From: a bacterium
GTDB lineage: Bacteria > Patescibacteriota > Microgenomatia > UBA1406 > GWC2-37-13
DNA length: 64,000 nucleotides
NCBI GenBank assembly: GCA_021833625.1
Contig: JAKBEU010000003.1
Location: 1-64,000, forward strand
Direction of reading: 5' to 3'
Below the pieces are notes generated by a model, which ran no database searches, had not been told where the DNA came from, and saw only the letters and a program-made list of their open reading frames with translations. This document shows positions 27,342 to 36,347 of this stretch, one piece after another. How positions within the stretch are numbered: position 1 is the first letter of the stretch; every line of letters starts with the position of its first letter. The position numbers and the translations under genes are program-made.

Positions 27342-27391
27342 CTGCATACAGTATATTACAACAATCTATTCTCCTTGCATTATCTGATAAA

Positions 27392-28498
27392 ATGAGCACA
27401 TTTATGAATGGAAACCATGGGTATTCTCTTATTATTGCTTCCTACAATGAGGGAGTTTTTTTAAAACAGACAGTAGACAACATTTTAAAAACGGCTCATT
27501 ACCCTTTTTTTGAAATAATAATTATTGATGATGGGTCAAAAGATGGCAGTTATCTTTTTCTTTTGGAAGATGCATATAAACAAATGCCAATAACCCTTAT
27601 CAGGGTAAGTCACAGAGGAATTGATGCTGTCCGGAATATCGCAGCGGCGCGGACAAAATATGATACGTTTATTTTCGTTGATGCGCACATGCTTTTTTCA
27701 AACGGGTGGCTTAAGTCCGTCAATAAACTGTTTGTCAGATACCCCTCCCTTTCATTGTTAGGGCTTTCCTGTAAAAACATCTTCGGAAAGAGAATCAAGA
27801 AAACAAATTATTTTCACGTATACACTCCTCTCAATATCACATTAGAACAGAATATTTTTCTCAATATAAAAAAAAGTGAACAGGAACTTATAAAAGTCCC
27901 AATTATAAATGGATCAAATCTCATAATTAAGCGGGAAGTTTTTGAAGAGATGGGAGGATTTTGGGAAATCGATGCGAATTGGCAAGACAATTTTTTCAGC
28001 ATTGTCGCATATTACTTAGGCATAGACGCCTATCTTGCCCCACATATAACCGTTTATCATCAACTGAAGCAATCAAATGACCACATTTTGCCTGGAGAAC
28101 GGTTTCATTTAGATAAAAGCCTACTCGCCTGTTTTCTTCTGTATCCAAAAGAGGTATTTGAGGATTGCCTGTCAAACTTTAAAGAAAAATTTCCGCAGTT
28201 TTTCTCGTCAAAAACATATAAAGAGTTTTTAAAGAAAAAGAAATATTTTATTAAGCTTCGGGACGCGCTTGAAAAACATCAGAAAAGAACATATGCCCAG
28301 TTTATTAATGAACACTACCAATACCTTCCCGCCTTTCAGCTGTACGACTATACAAAAGGCGAACGGCTGATATTCAAGGATAATAAAAAGGCAAAAGAGT
28401 ATTTGCAAAAATCACAAAACATTACATATTTAGGAACGGATAAAAAAACGGCTCTTTTTAAAAAGAACGTCAAAAGCCTATTAAGGCTTGTATCATAA
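27392..28498 (+). CDS. GT2/GT27-like glycosyltransferase with polypeptide-GalNAc-transferase-like motifs
   Basis: About 368 residues. The GT-A start is YSLIIASYNEGVFLKQTVDNIL and IIDDGSKDGS. The metal motif reads FVDAHMLFSNGWL: D-x-H instead of D-x-D, followed by GWL, as in polypeptide N-acetylgalactosaminyltransferases. The later NGSNLIIKREVFEEMGGFW and WQDNFFSI match the matching acceptor-side blocks. That family glycosylates Ser/Thr of proteins. In this locus the obvious acceptor would be a precursor peptide, an inference only. ATG 27392 or 27404 is the likely start. The frame is open to 27329. It runs into the HprK-like gene. Confidence 0.78.
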   Translation: MSTFMNGNHGYSLIIASYNEGVFLKQTVDNILKTAHYPFFEIIIIDDGSKDGSYLFLLEDAYKQMPITLIRVSHRGIDAVRNIAAARTKYDTFIFVDAHMLFSNGWLKSVNKLFVRYPSLSLLGLSCKNIFGKRIKKTNYFHVYTPLNITLEQNIFLNIKKSEQELIKVPIINGSNLIIKREVFEEMGGFWEIDANWQDNFFSIVAYYLGIDAYLAPHITVYHQLKQSNDHILPGERFHLDKSLLACFLLYPKEVFEDCLSNFKEKFPQFFSSKTYKEFLKKKKYFIKLRDALEKHQKRTYAQFINEHYQYLPAFQLYDYTKGERLIFKDNKKAKEYLQKSQNITYLGTDKKTALFKKNVKSLLRLVS

Positions 28499-28505
28499 GA
28501 CAAAT

Positions 28506-29294
28506 ATGAATAGTAAAAAAATTTACTTTAAAATTGGCTCAATTTCGATAGAAATAACATCCTCAACTTCCTATGTCCTTGAGTTCTTTAAAAAACAGTA
28601 TTGCCTCCTTCCGACAACACACAAACCATTTGATTATCGACTTACATTTAATGTCGACACTCTTTCCGTATTTAAAATGCATATCAACCGAAAAACCGGC
28701 GAAATCAGTTTTCCGAAATATGAAGACTATTCTCACTTTTCTTTCTTTTTTAATTTTATCGTCCAGCTGTTTGTATTACAGCAAGGCATTATTCTCCTCC
28801 ATGCCTCAAGCGTTGAAAAAGGACAAAAGGGATATGTCTTTGCTGGCCCTTCTGGAATAGGCAAAACAACAATAATCAAGAATATAGAGCCTACTCATAT
28901 TTATAGCAACGACGTGACAATACTTAAAAAATTAAGGGATAATTATGTATTACTATGTTCCCCATTTGATCGGTTTTTCTCCGCGTCAAAAAAACAAATA
29001 AAGTTAGAAAAAATATTTTTTCTTCGTCAGGCAAAAAAAACAAGCGTCAAAGATCTGTCTCATTCAAAAGGATACGAATCTTTACTGAAAAATAGTATTT
29101 TTTATTACTTTCTTGATACCATTGTGGTTAAGGGTAAAAAAAAGCGCCTAAATAACGACTTTGCAGATATTAAAATTCCCGATTATTCCCTTTTAATGCA
29201 AAAGTACCTATTGCAACTTTTTGCATTGCGCCCGTCGACACTACTTAACAAGAAAAGAGATGACAAAATTTATTCTCTTGTTGAAAGTTTATGA
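28506..29294 (+). CDS. HprK-like kinase
   Basis: About 262 residues. LLHASSVEKG is followed by YVFAGPSGIGKTTII, an intact P-loop of the HPr-kinase type, and then IYSNDVTIL. Proteins of this shape occur in lasso-peptide and other RiPP loci, where some phosphorylate a Ser of the peptide. The frame is open to TTG 28488, but ATG 28506, 7 bases after the glycosyltransferase stop, fits better. A relative lacking the P-loop is encoded at 37631-38302 next to the second precursor gene. Convergent with, and overlapping by 6 bases, the SPASM protein gene. Confidence 0.82.
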   Translation: MNSKKIYFKIGSISIEITSSTSYVLEFFKKQYCLLPTTHKPFDYRLTFNVDTLSVFKMHINRKTGEISFPKYEDYSHFSFFFNFIVQLFVLQQGIILLHASSVEKGQKGYVFAGPSGIGKTTIIKNIEPTHIYSNDVTILKKLRDNYVLLCSPFDRFFSASKKQIKLEKIFFLRQAKKTSVKDLSHSKGYESLLKNSIFYYFLDTIVVKGKKKRLNNDFADIKIPDYSLLMQKYLLQLFALRPSTLLNKKRDDKIYSLVESL

Positions 29295-30671
29295 AGTTTT
29301 GCCACGAAATGAAGCTTTTATTCTATTGTGCAGAATAAGTTCTCCTTCGAGATCTATCAAGTAGGGGATGAGCTCTTTGTAGACATGACAGTAATGAGAC
29401 GTATGACTAGTGTTTTTATATTTAATCCATTTTTCAGCCGCACATCCTCCCCCACACAAATGTCTCCACTGACAACTTTTACACCCTTCAAGCCTATCGC
29501 TGGACGGTACATGGAAAGGTTTTTCACCCCGAATGATTACTTTTTCGTATATCAATGGACACGCATCAAGTGTTCCATCTACCCTAAAGGTAAGGTAGTT
29601 TCTCCCTGCACCACAAACTCTCGTTCTCCTTTCTTTAAGTTGAACTGAGTCAAGAAGTTGCAATTGACTAATTGGACTTTCCATTGTCCTATTTTCTTTA
29701 TAATAAGCATAGATTTTCCTATATATCTTCTTCAGTCGAGAGACAAGTTCGTTTTGTTTACAATAAAACGCGTCGCTGGAGAGTATATTGTGTTTGTAAA
29801 AATTAAAAACAAAAGGTATTTTGCGTTTTAACAAAAACGTAACAAAGGGCGGAAGATCATTGATATTTTGGGAACTAATGACAATATCGACGTTCCTTAA
29901 TACGTTGTTTTCATAAAGAAGCAAAAGGCCTTTTTTAACTTGAGCAAATGTCGATGTTCCGTCTTTATAGACGCGCGTTTTATCATTTGCCTCCTTAAGA
30001 CCATCGAGCGAGACACTTACCAAAAGATGTTCCTTTTTCAAAAAATCGAGCACTGGCTTTGTTATAAGAGAACCATTCGTTATGATAGTTTCATCTATTT
30101 TTATTTTCCTTGACCGGGTAAGTTTAAGAAATGCATTGTGAAATTTCTTTAACATCTCAAAATTAAGAAACGGCTCACCACCGGCGTAATGTATTTTTAC
30201 GTATTTCGGGTTATTTTTATCTATCAAGCCGGTTATTTTTGCAAGTGTCTTTTTATATCCTTCTTCACCCATGAAGGTCGCATCTTTTTTTATAAAGCAA
30301 TATTTACAGCGAAAGTTACATTGATCGGTAAGCGATATCCAAAAAGAAAGGTGATCAGATAGCTCTTCTTTTGCATCTATCACGCTGTTTTGAGCTTTTG
30401 GGACAATCTCCGTGACAATGTGTTCGTCAACCAACCGATTCATGCAACGTACCATCTCTCCCCTTGGTATGGCAGGAAGCCTTGACTGTATTTCTTTAAA
30501 TATTACGGACAAATATTTTTCTCCATCCAATAAAGACACCATTGTATTTGCCCAACCTTCCAACAGGACAAAGGCGCTGACGGTTAACGGATTAAACAGG
30601 AGCACAATGCCTTTAATTTTTTTTGTATATACGCCGGGATTAACAGAATATCTGGACGTGAGACGTATCAT
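29289..30671 (-). CDS. Radical SAM/SPASM peptide maturase with N-terminal recognition domain
   Basis: 460 residues. Residues 1-95 look like a PqqD-like winged helix (LLFNPLTVSAFVLLEGW ... MNRLVDEHIV). The radical-SAM core has Cys118-x3-Cys122-x2-Cys125 (CNFRCKYCF) and YAGGEPFLNF. The SPASM domain is canonical: Cys353, Cys371, then Cys397-x2-Cys400-x5-Cys406-x3-Cys410-x17-Cys428. Such maturases form thioether, C-C or epimerised links in ribosomal peptides. Its start overlaps the stop of the rSAM gene upstream by 4 bases, so the two are translationally coupled. Confidence 0.92.
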   Translation of the reverse strand: MIRLTSRYSVNPGVYTKKIKGIVLLFNPLTVSAFVLLEGWANTMVSLLDGEKYLSVIFKEIQSRLPAIPRGEMVRCMNRLVDEHIVTEIVPKAQNSVIDAKEELSDHLSFWISLTDQCNFRCKYCFIKKDATFMGEEGYKKTLAKITGLIDKNNPKYVKIHYAGGEPFLNFEMLKKFHNAFLKLTRSRKIKIDETIITNGSLITKPVLDFLKKEHLLVSVSLDGLKEANDKTRVYKDGTSTFAQVKKGLLLLYENNVLRNVDIVISSQNINDLPPFVTFLLKRKIPFVFNFYKHNILSSDAFYCKQNELVSRLKKIYRKIYAYYKENRTMESPISQLQLLDSVQLKERRTRVCGAGRNYLTFRVDGTLDACPLIYEKVIIRGEKPFHVPSSDRLEGCKSCQWRHLCGGGCAAEKWIKYKNTSHTSHYCHVYKELIPYLIDLEGELILHNRIKASFRGKTS

Positions 30672-31615
30672 TTTGCTTTTGCCGGTTGATAATATTGTTT
30701 GAGGAAAAAATTACAGAATTCACACGTATTAAAATTGTCGGAGACCTTTCCTTTCTTTACCATTTGTGCTCTAATTCTCTTGAGGTTTTTGGCCAAACGC
30801 CGATACCGTTTGATAACGTCAGGTAGGGCATCAGCAAATACACTTCCCAACTGTGTACTGTCAAAACGCGTCACCGTACAAAAGTAATAGTGCCCTTTTG
30901 GACTGACAGTAAGAGTACCCTCATTTTCAAGAGCATGACAAAAATAAACTCCTCCATTGTTTTGTAGTGCGCTCATTATTGACACTGGAATATTTGGAAA
31001 GTTTTTTTTTGCCTCTGCAATTTTTTTAAGACATGACAACCTTTCTTTCTCGGTCAAAAGAATATCTTTGTTAAATCCCGTATCGATTGCGCTTGAAAAG
31101 CTTATCCCCTGAACCTTCAACTTTTTTGCAAGTGAAAAAAGCGTATCTATTTCGTGATGGTTAAGCTTGTTTAAGCACACCTCCATAACTGTTGATGCAT
31201 TGTGGGTAACAAAATATCGTATCGCATCAACGACAAGGATATACGATCCTGCCTGACGTACCAAGTCATGTACTTTTTTTGTTGCTCCATCTACGCTAAA
31301 CCCGGCAACGGAAAGGTTTTTACTGTATTTATTGATAATAAATTTATATCGGTTGAGAAGTGATCCGTTTGAAACAAAGCTAAAAAACATGCCTTTTTTT
31401 GAGACATACTCAACCATCTTTTCAAATTCCGGGTGAAGGGCCGGCTCTCCTCCAGTAAAAGTTATATAGAGATATCCTGCGGTTTTTGCTTCATCAACCG
31501 CCCCGCAAAACACTTCAAAAGACATATTGTTCCCACGGCTAAATCCCCCAAAACATGTCTTACACTTAAAGTTGCAATTGGAGGTAATAAACAACTGGAG
31601 AGTTTTGTTTTGCAT
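30668..31615 (-). CDS. Radical SAM protein (third)
   Basis: 315 residues. Cys14-x3-Cys18-x2-Cys21 (CNFKCKTCF), FTGGEPALHPEF and FVSNGSLL define the core. The C-terminal part has YYFCTVTRFD and NTCEFCNFFLKQYY, three further cysteines that may bind an auxiliary cluster, less than a full SPASM domain. It resembles PqqE/MoaA-type peptide modifiers. Middle gene of a minus-strand trio: a membrane-anchored protein 30 bases upstream and the SPASM maturase overlapping downstream. Confidence 0.88.
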   Translation of the reverse strand: MQNKTLQLFITSNCNFKCKTCFGGFSRGNNMSFEVFCGAVDEAKTAGYLYITFTGGEPALHPEFEKMVEYVSKKGMFFSFVSNGSLLNRYKFIINKYSKNLSVAGFSVDGATKKVHDLVRQAGSYILVVDAIRYFVTHNASTVMEVCLNKLNHHEIDTLFSLAKKLKVQGISFSSAIDTGFNKDILLTEKERLSCLKKIAEAKKNFPNIPVSIMSALQNNGGVYFCHALENEGTLTVSPKGHYYFCTVTRFDSTQLGSVFADALPDVIKRYRRLAKNLKRIRAQMVKKGKVSDNFNTCEFCNFFLKQYYQPAKAK

Positions 31616-31645
31616 ATTTTCTCATGGATATTATACTCCCATCGA

Positions 31646-32239
31646 TTAAAGTAGTTTTTCAATCTCGATTGATGAAAAGCCGTTGTCCGGATCCGCAAAA
31701 TAATCAATAGTAAGCGTTATGCTGACAAAATCACCCGCTTTAATCTCTTTTATGTCCACAGGCACCCTTTCATCCCCGACTGCCTTGTATGTTTTAACGT
31801 TTAAAAGTTCTTTCGGAGAAAGAACAAGGGTGAGTTCCTTTTCGCCCGTTTTTGCCTGAGTTGAAAATCTAATTTCATACGCAATCCGTATTTCTGAACC
31901 GTCATCTCCCTTTACTAGCGTGTTTTTCGGGCCGATTGCGGTTATGATCGTTTTGTAAGTTTCAACCCCTGAATACGCCTTAAGCACTCCTGTTTGGAAA
32001 AGCGGCTTTATCAATTCGTTGCGTTGATTAATATAGGCAAACCGTTGGTTCGTCACCTTCGGTGTTGATTCCTTCCAAAGACTGCTTAGGCCACCCGTTG
32101 TTTGAGTTGCCCTGTTTTCATTGGTTTGATAATTTGTCGGCTGCGGATGATAAAAAAATAAATAGTAAATCTCGAATCCAAGAATTAAAAAAAGCACGCT
32201 AGCGCTTATTAGTAGAATGGTGTTTGTTTTCGATCGCAT
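31646..32239 (-). CDS. Membrane-anchored protein, unknown
   Basis: 197 residues: an N-terminal transmembrane helix (TILLISASVLFLILGFEIYYLFF), a polar linker with QTNENRATQTTGG, and a beta-rich extracytoplasmic domain ending DNGFSSIEIEKLL. The segment EIKAGDFVSITLTIDY resembles SIKKGDYLSVKEEIDL of the protein at 36348-36917, so the two are probably distant relatives. No catalytic motif seen. First gene of the operon with two radical-SAM genes, preceded by TATAAT and a GAGGT. It might help export or hold the modified peptide. Confidence 0.65.
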   Translation of the reverse strand: MRSKTNTILLISASVLFLILGFEIYYLFFYHPQPTNYQTNENRATQTTGGLSSLWKESTPKVTNQRFAYINQRNELIKPLFQTGVLKAYSGVETYKTIITAIGPKNTLVKGDDGSEIRIAYEIRFSTQAKTGEKELTLVLSPKELLNVKTYKAVGDERVPVDIKEIKAGDFVSITLTIDYFADPDNGFSSIEIEKLL

Positions 32240-32244
32240 ACCTC

Positions 32245-32250
32245 ATTATA
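32245..32250 (-). promoter_or_regulatory. -10 element of the membrane-protein/rSAM operon
   Basis: TATAAT on the minus strand ends 5 bases before ATG 32239, with GAGGT between. Transcription would start at or inside the start codon, so either the message is leaderless or a start further inside is used. Confidence 0.45.
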
Positions 32251-32291
32251 GAGAGAAAATAATCGAATTTGTCAATAACTTTTTTTTAGTA

Positions 32292-32297
32292 TACAAT
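32292..32297 (+). promoter_or_regulatory. -10 element of the pqqD-like gene
   Basis: TACAAT 10 bases before ATG 32308, with no Shine-Dalgarno. The gene thus has its own short-leader promoter, divergent from the operon at 32239. Confidence 0.4.
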
Positions 32298-32307
32298 ACT
32301 ACCATCT

Positions 32308-32592
32308 ATGGCAACCTATACCGTCAATAAGAACCTTATTGTTCAAAAGTTAGATGATAAAACCGTGATGTTTGACAGCGATGCCTCCATACTTTACACG
32401 CTTAATGAAACTGCAGACTATATTTTTACACTGCTTAAAAAAAAGATGCCGAAAAGCGAAATTATTAAAAAAGTCGTGAAGAGATATGACGCAAAAGAGA
32501 GTGTTGTAGTAAAAGACATTGACGAGATTATGAGCAATCTTATAAAGAAAAAAATTCTTCTTGTGCCCTCAAAAAGGAAGAAAAAGGTGTAA
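32308..32592 (+). CDS. PqqD-like RiPP recognition protein
   Basis: 94 residues, the size of stand-alone PqqD. The pattern LIVQKLDDKTVMFDSDASILYTLNETA, in which DxxxxxxYxLNExAxxI(F/W) is characteristic, is followed by helices KSEIIKKVVKRYDAKESVVVKDIDEIMSNLIKKKIL. PqqD-like domains bind the leader of the precursor peptide and present it to radical-SAM or other modifying enzymes. The two precursor-like genes here carry the YxxPxI motif known to contact such domains in lasso systems. It stands alone on the plus strand, convergent with the rSAM gene at 32604. Confidence 0.88.
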   Translation: MATYTVNKNLIVQKLDDKTVMFDSDASILYTLNETADYIFTLLKKKMPKSEIIKKVVKRYDAKESVVVKDIDEIMSNLIKKKILLVPSKRKKKV

Positions 32593-32603
32593 TATCGCTT
32601 ATT

Positions 32604-33581
32604 TTAATTCTTTTCATTCATCAAAAAAGCCAGGCAGGGACCCGGACACCCCTCTTCCCCATATCCATAGAACCGGCATTTTTTACACATGTTGTTTTTA
32701 AGACTTGACCATGAAGTCATGCGTTCCTTCATAAGCTCTTTATTTGCTTTTAAAAAATCATGTTTTTTTAAATCTATTCTCTTTTTCTCTGAAAGAGGGA
32801 AACAGTGGAATGCGTGAAGATCTACCGAAACATCCATTGAGCTTTCTTTCCCAAAACAACCCCATCTGATATGGGAAATTTCACTTCCTACATAATCGTA
32901 TTGCTGTTGGGTAAACATACACCTCGTAAATCCACAATTTGTATGAAATTCTCCCAAAAATCCTTTCTCGCGCGCTGTTTTTATGAAATCAACAAATATC
33001 GATCCCACTTTTGGAAAACTTTCAAAAACATATCTGTTGTGTGCTCCCACTTCAGGATTTGAAAAACCAATACGAATATTGTTTACGTGCTTTAAAAAGG
33101 AAGAGTTTGCCGTGTTAAAAAAAGGTTTCATATTAAAAGACTGATCTAAAGTAATCGAGAGCGTTATTCTGCTTTTATTTGCAAGCTCCATTACGGTATT
33201 TTTCACCTCAGTTCGCACTTTTCTATCCGTCTGAAAGGCCGGAGTCATGATATTGAACGTATATCCGATATGGTTGCCATATGAGGCTAATTTTTGACGC
33301 TTAACTCTGTTTATTATGCCGTTTGTAAAGATTTGAACAAATAAATTGTGTTTGACCGCTAGATCAATCATTTCAAAAAGCCTGCTGTGAAGTGTGGGCT
33401 CTCCCCCAAGAAGTTTTATGCCTCTTTGTTTTTTATTCCACGAAACATCTTCAAGTAGTTTCTTAAAATCATCTATTTCCATTTCTTTTCCAAGCGCTCC
33501 GTTCCCCATTTCCCGCTTAGCAAAACAAAAGGAACAGTTTTGATTACAGTAGTTAGTAATAAGCAGGTTTGGATCTTTCAT
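32604..33581 (-). CDS. Radical SAM protein, CPGPC-tail type (paralogue 2)
   Basis: About 325 residues. ATG 33581 starts MKDPNLLITNYCNQNC, matching MEPNILITNSCNQSC of paralogue 1. The longer frame from 33614 would overlap the penicillin-binding gene. Cys12-x3-Cys16-x2-Cys19, LLGGEPTLHSRLF, then NCGFTRCMF, WGCFGKES, HCFPLSEK, MCKKCRFYGYGEEG and CPGPCL. The same cysteine set is kept in both copies, implying the same auxiliary clusters. One copy lies by precursor 1. This one lies next to the PqqD-like gene. They may each serve one precursor. Confidence 0.87.
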   Translation of the reverse strand: MKDPNLLITNYCNQNCSFCFAKREMGNGALGKEMEIDDFKKLLEDVSWNKKQRGIKLLGGEPTLHSRLFEMIDLAVKHNLFVQIFTNGIINRVKRQKLASYGNHIGYTFNIMTPAFQTDRKVRTEVKNTVMELANKSRITLSITLDQSFNMKPFFNTANSSFLKHVNNIRIGFSNPEVGAHNRYVFESFPKVGSIFVDFIKTAREKGFLGEFHTNCGFTRCMFTQQQYDYVGSEISHIRWGCFGKESSMDVSVDLHAFHCFPLSEKKRIDLKKHDFLKANKELMKERMTSWSSLKNNMCKKCRFYGYGEEGCPGPCLAFLMNEKN

Positions 33582-33597
33582 AATAAATTTAGGCTTT

Positions 33598-35298
33598 TTA
33601 TTGACTTCTCTCAAAATATGTTTTCAATACTTCCTTTGCGACGGGTCCTGCAATATCAGACCCTTGGCCCGCTTCTTCCAGAAAAACTGTGACAATAATT
33701 TCCGGATTCTCAAACGGCGCATATGCAGTAAACCATGCGTCCGAATTAGCTTGTGACTCAGCTGTTCCTGTTTTACAGCCTGTCGATATTGGTCTCCAAT
33801 AATCTGCCGTTTTTTGTAAACTTGCCTCAACCGATGCTTTTTTATCTTCGGGTACATCCTGTAGCGCTTTTGCAATGGCTGTCACATTCTTAACTTTAAA
33901 ATCAAAAAGTGGCCACCCCGTTCCCCCTGTTGCACACGCCTGCTTCATCCCCTCTTGTATAAGCGCAAGATTCTTTTGGCTTACCGGCACCTTTTTGCAT
34001 TCAGGTTTAGCGTTTTTAAGCAATTGAGGCTTACAAATATATCCATTGTTTGCGAATGCTGAAAGAGCATTGGCAATCTGAATGGGAGTAACTAACAAAT
34101 ATCCCTGCCCGATTGAATAATTATATGTATCGCCCAAATACCAATTTTCCTTCAACGTCTCAGTTTTCCAAAACGGAGAGGGAAGAAGTCCTTCACTCTC
34201 GTCAAGCCCTATGCCTACGACCGACCCAAGTCCAAATAATTGTGCCCATTGACGCATTTTTTCGGGACCCATTGCTCCTCCTAATTTATAGAAAAATGTG
34301 TCATTAGAGCGACGAAGCGCCTTCACTACGTCAACCGGCCCTTCTGTTTTCCCATATTCCAAAAAATACCAGTTACCAAATCGTAAAGAACCTGCGGTAA
34401 GATATCCGTCATCCTGGACAATTGTTTTCTCGGTTATGAAGTTGTCCTCAAGTCCTCCGCTTGCAAAAATTGGCTTGATAACCGACCCTGGGGGATATGT
34501 CCCTTGAGTTGCGCGATCAAAAAGCGGTTTGTTTTTATCAATAAAATACTGAGAAACTTCCGGGAGCCCCTTTTCAAAAGCATCGGGATGAAATGAAGGG
34601 GCCGAGACAAGCGCAAGTACCTCACCTGTACTTGGTTTGAGAGCAATAACGGCTCCTTTTCTATTATTGAGTGCTTTAAAAGCAGCTTTTTGCAGCTCAA
34701 TATCAAGAGCAAGCTGCAGTTCCTTCCCCGGAACGGGGGGCACTACCGCAATAGTTTTTTCATTCTCTCCTGACGCATTAATCTCCACCAATTTTTTTCC
34801 GGGTACTCCTCGCAAATCGCAATCGTACAGTTTTTCTACCCCTTTTTTTCCTGCCATTTCCCCTTGCACCAATTTCCGCATACAATAGTCATTTGAGATA
34901 TCTTCCCTATCTGCCAATTGTCGATATCCTAAAATATGGGCAGTTTCTTCTGGATAATAATAGGTTCTATCTGATTTTATATAACTGCTGCGCGTTGATA
35001 CGTTTGATTCGCCGTTCTCCGCAAGGACAATTCCCTTTCTATCGATTATTTTTCCATATTTTGGTTCAATGGTAATTTCGCGCGTTCTATTTTCCTCAGA
35101 TAACCGACGGTAGTATTGCCCTTTTACAACTGTCAATTGAAACAATCTGATTATCAAAACAATAAACAAGAATAATGAAACAAAAAGAAGGGCAAATATT
35201 ATCACATGACGTTTTACGTCTTTGCCGTTTGAAAAACGCATCCCCTCTTCGCTTATCTTACGGACCGGCGATAGTTTTGAATTAAATGGGCGTTTCAT
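33598..35298 (-). CDS. mrdA: Class B penicillin-binding protein (PBP2/MrdA type)
   Basis: 566 residues. One N-terminal helix (about 30-56) is followed by the PBP dimer domain (RGVPGKK block near 163) and the transpeptidase domain: Ser272-x2-Lys275 in YPPGSVIKP, SND at 331-333, and CKTGTAESQ near 513. It cross-links peptidoglycan stems during elongation. The gene sits inside the RiPP locus, in a minus-strand group GT2 / PBP / rSAM, with 16 bases to the rSAM start. It may be simply a housekeeping gene, or a duplicate giving self-protection if the peptide attacks cell-wall synthesis. No second mrdA is seen in this window. Confidence 0.9.
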   Translation of the reverse strand: MKRPFNSKLSPVRKISEEGMRFSNGKDVKRHVIIFALLFVSLFLFIVLIIRLFQLTVVKGQYYRRLSEENRTREITIEPKYGKIIDRKGIVLAENGESNVSTRSSYIKSDRTYYYPEETAHILGYRQLADREDISNDYCMRKLVQGEMAGKKGVEKLYDCDLRGVPGKKLVEINASGENEKTIAVVPPVPGKELQLALDIELQKAAFKALNNRKGAVIALKPSTGEVLALVSAPSFHPDAFEKGLPEVSQYFIDKNKPLFDRATQGTYPPGSVIKPIFASGGLEDNFITEKTIVQDDGYLTAGSLRFGNWYFLEYGKTEGPVDVVKALRRSNDTFFYKLGGAMGPEKMRQWAQLFGLGSVVGIGLDESEGLLPSPFWKTETLKENWYLGDTYNYSIGQGYLLVTPIQIANALSAFANNGYICKPQLLKNAKPECKKVPVSQKNLALIQEGMKQACATGGTGWPLFDFKVKNVTAIAKALQDVPEDKKASVEASLQKTADYWRPISTGCKTGTAESQANSDAWFTAYAPFENPEIIVTVFLEEAGQGSDIAGPVAKEVLKTYFERSQ

Positions 35299-35325
35299 TT
35301 TGATAGTGTATAGTGTACCGGATTA

Positions 35326-36225
35326 TCACAACTTATGTTTTTTTCTCACAAGCTCATACATATATCCAAAAAAGAATGCAAGCGGATGAAAAAAACGAAT
35401 GAGAATCAGAAAATACACATATAAATAGAGAGGGTAGTGCTTCGTAAGCCTTTCAATGAGTTCCTTTTTCTTCATCCGTATGAGCAACATTTTTTTAGGG
35501 GTGGGAACTTTTTTGTTATTGATTGACCGAAGATAGAGATACTGCTTTCTCCCCCCCTCAAAAGACCAATTTAGATATCCAAAAAGGTTTGTTTTCCCTT
35601 TATGAAAGACGATGGAGTTTTTTATTATTAAAAACATCCATCCCTTTTTCCGCAATTTATCGGACAGCAAAAAATCGTCTCTCGAAAGACCGTTTTCTTC
35701 AACAAAAAATTCTTCCCGTACATCTTTCTTTCGTACGCTAAAGTTTTTTGAATCAATGACTGCAGAATAGTAATGAGATTTATCTATATAGACAATGTTC
35801 TCAAAATACAATAGGGGGAAATAATTGTTTGCTGCAGAATAGACGTTGCGTGGATGCAGTGGAAAAGACGTCCCAACGAGTGCATATGCCCCCTTCTTCT
35901 TAGGAAAAGACGTCATGCATTCTACCCAATTGGAAGGGACGACACAATCATCGTCTACAAAAAGCAGCACGTCTCCTTTTGCCTGAGCAATTCCATGATT
36001 TCTCACTCTTCCAATTGATTCCGAAAGATAATCCACCACCTTGATATGCAGGCCTGTCTTTGTTTTCACAGTTTCTATTGTTTTTTTTATACCGTGACGA
36101 GAATTGTTTACGACAATAATTTCATCAGGACGACGCGTTTGGTTGGAAAGAGAAAAAAGGAGTATTTTTAGATCGTTTTTTCTGTCTTTTGTCGGGATTA
36201 TTACCGATATTGTTGTACCTTTCAT
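35326..36225 (-). CDS. Family 2 glycosyltransferase
   Basis: 299 residues. TISVIIPTKDRKNDLKILL, VVNNSRHGI and LLFVDDDCVVP (D-x-D metal site) are standard GT2 blocks. GLSRDDFLLSDKL is the acceptor-side acidic motif. The C-terminus is basic with a hydrophobic segment (YLYVYFLILIRFFHPLAFFFGYMYEL), so it may be membrane-attached. It is upstream of the PBP gene by 27 bases. Its acceptor may be a cell-surface glycan or a peptide. The sequence does not decide. Confidence 0.85.
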   Translation of the reverse strand: MKGTTISVIIPTKDRKNDLKILLFSLSNQTRRPDEIIVVNNSRHGIKKTIETVKTKTGLHIKVVDYLSESIGRVRNHGIAQAKGDVLLFVDDDCVVPSNWVECMTSFPKKKGAYALVGTSFPLHPRNVYSAANNYFPLLYFENIVYIDKSHYYSAVIDSKNFSVRKKDVREEFFVEENGLSRDDFLLSDKLRKKGWMFLIIKNSIVFHKGKTNLFGYLNWSFEGGRKQYLYLRSINNKKVPTPKKMLLIRMKKKELIERLTKHYPLYLYVYFLILIRFFHPLAFFFGYMYELVRKKHKL

Positions 36226-36325
36226 AGCATGCTTAAAAATACTCTTTGTTTTCGAAATATAAGGTCGAGTATATCAAATCGTTTTCTTTGCGGTAAATAT
36301 CAAAATAATGAATTGTTATTAATGT

Positions 36326-36331
36326 TATAAT
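36326..36331 (+). promoter_or_regulatory. Extended -10 of the 36348 operon
   Basis: TGTTATAAT (TGn plus TATAAT) 16 bases before ATG 36348. It would drive the membrane protein, the PP-loop enzyme and precursor gene 2, which follow without a gap. Confidence 0.5.
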
Positions 36332-36347
36332 CATAGTGATAATACAT

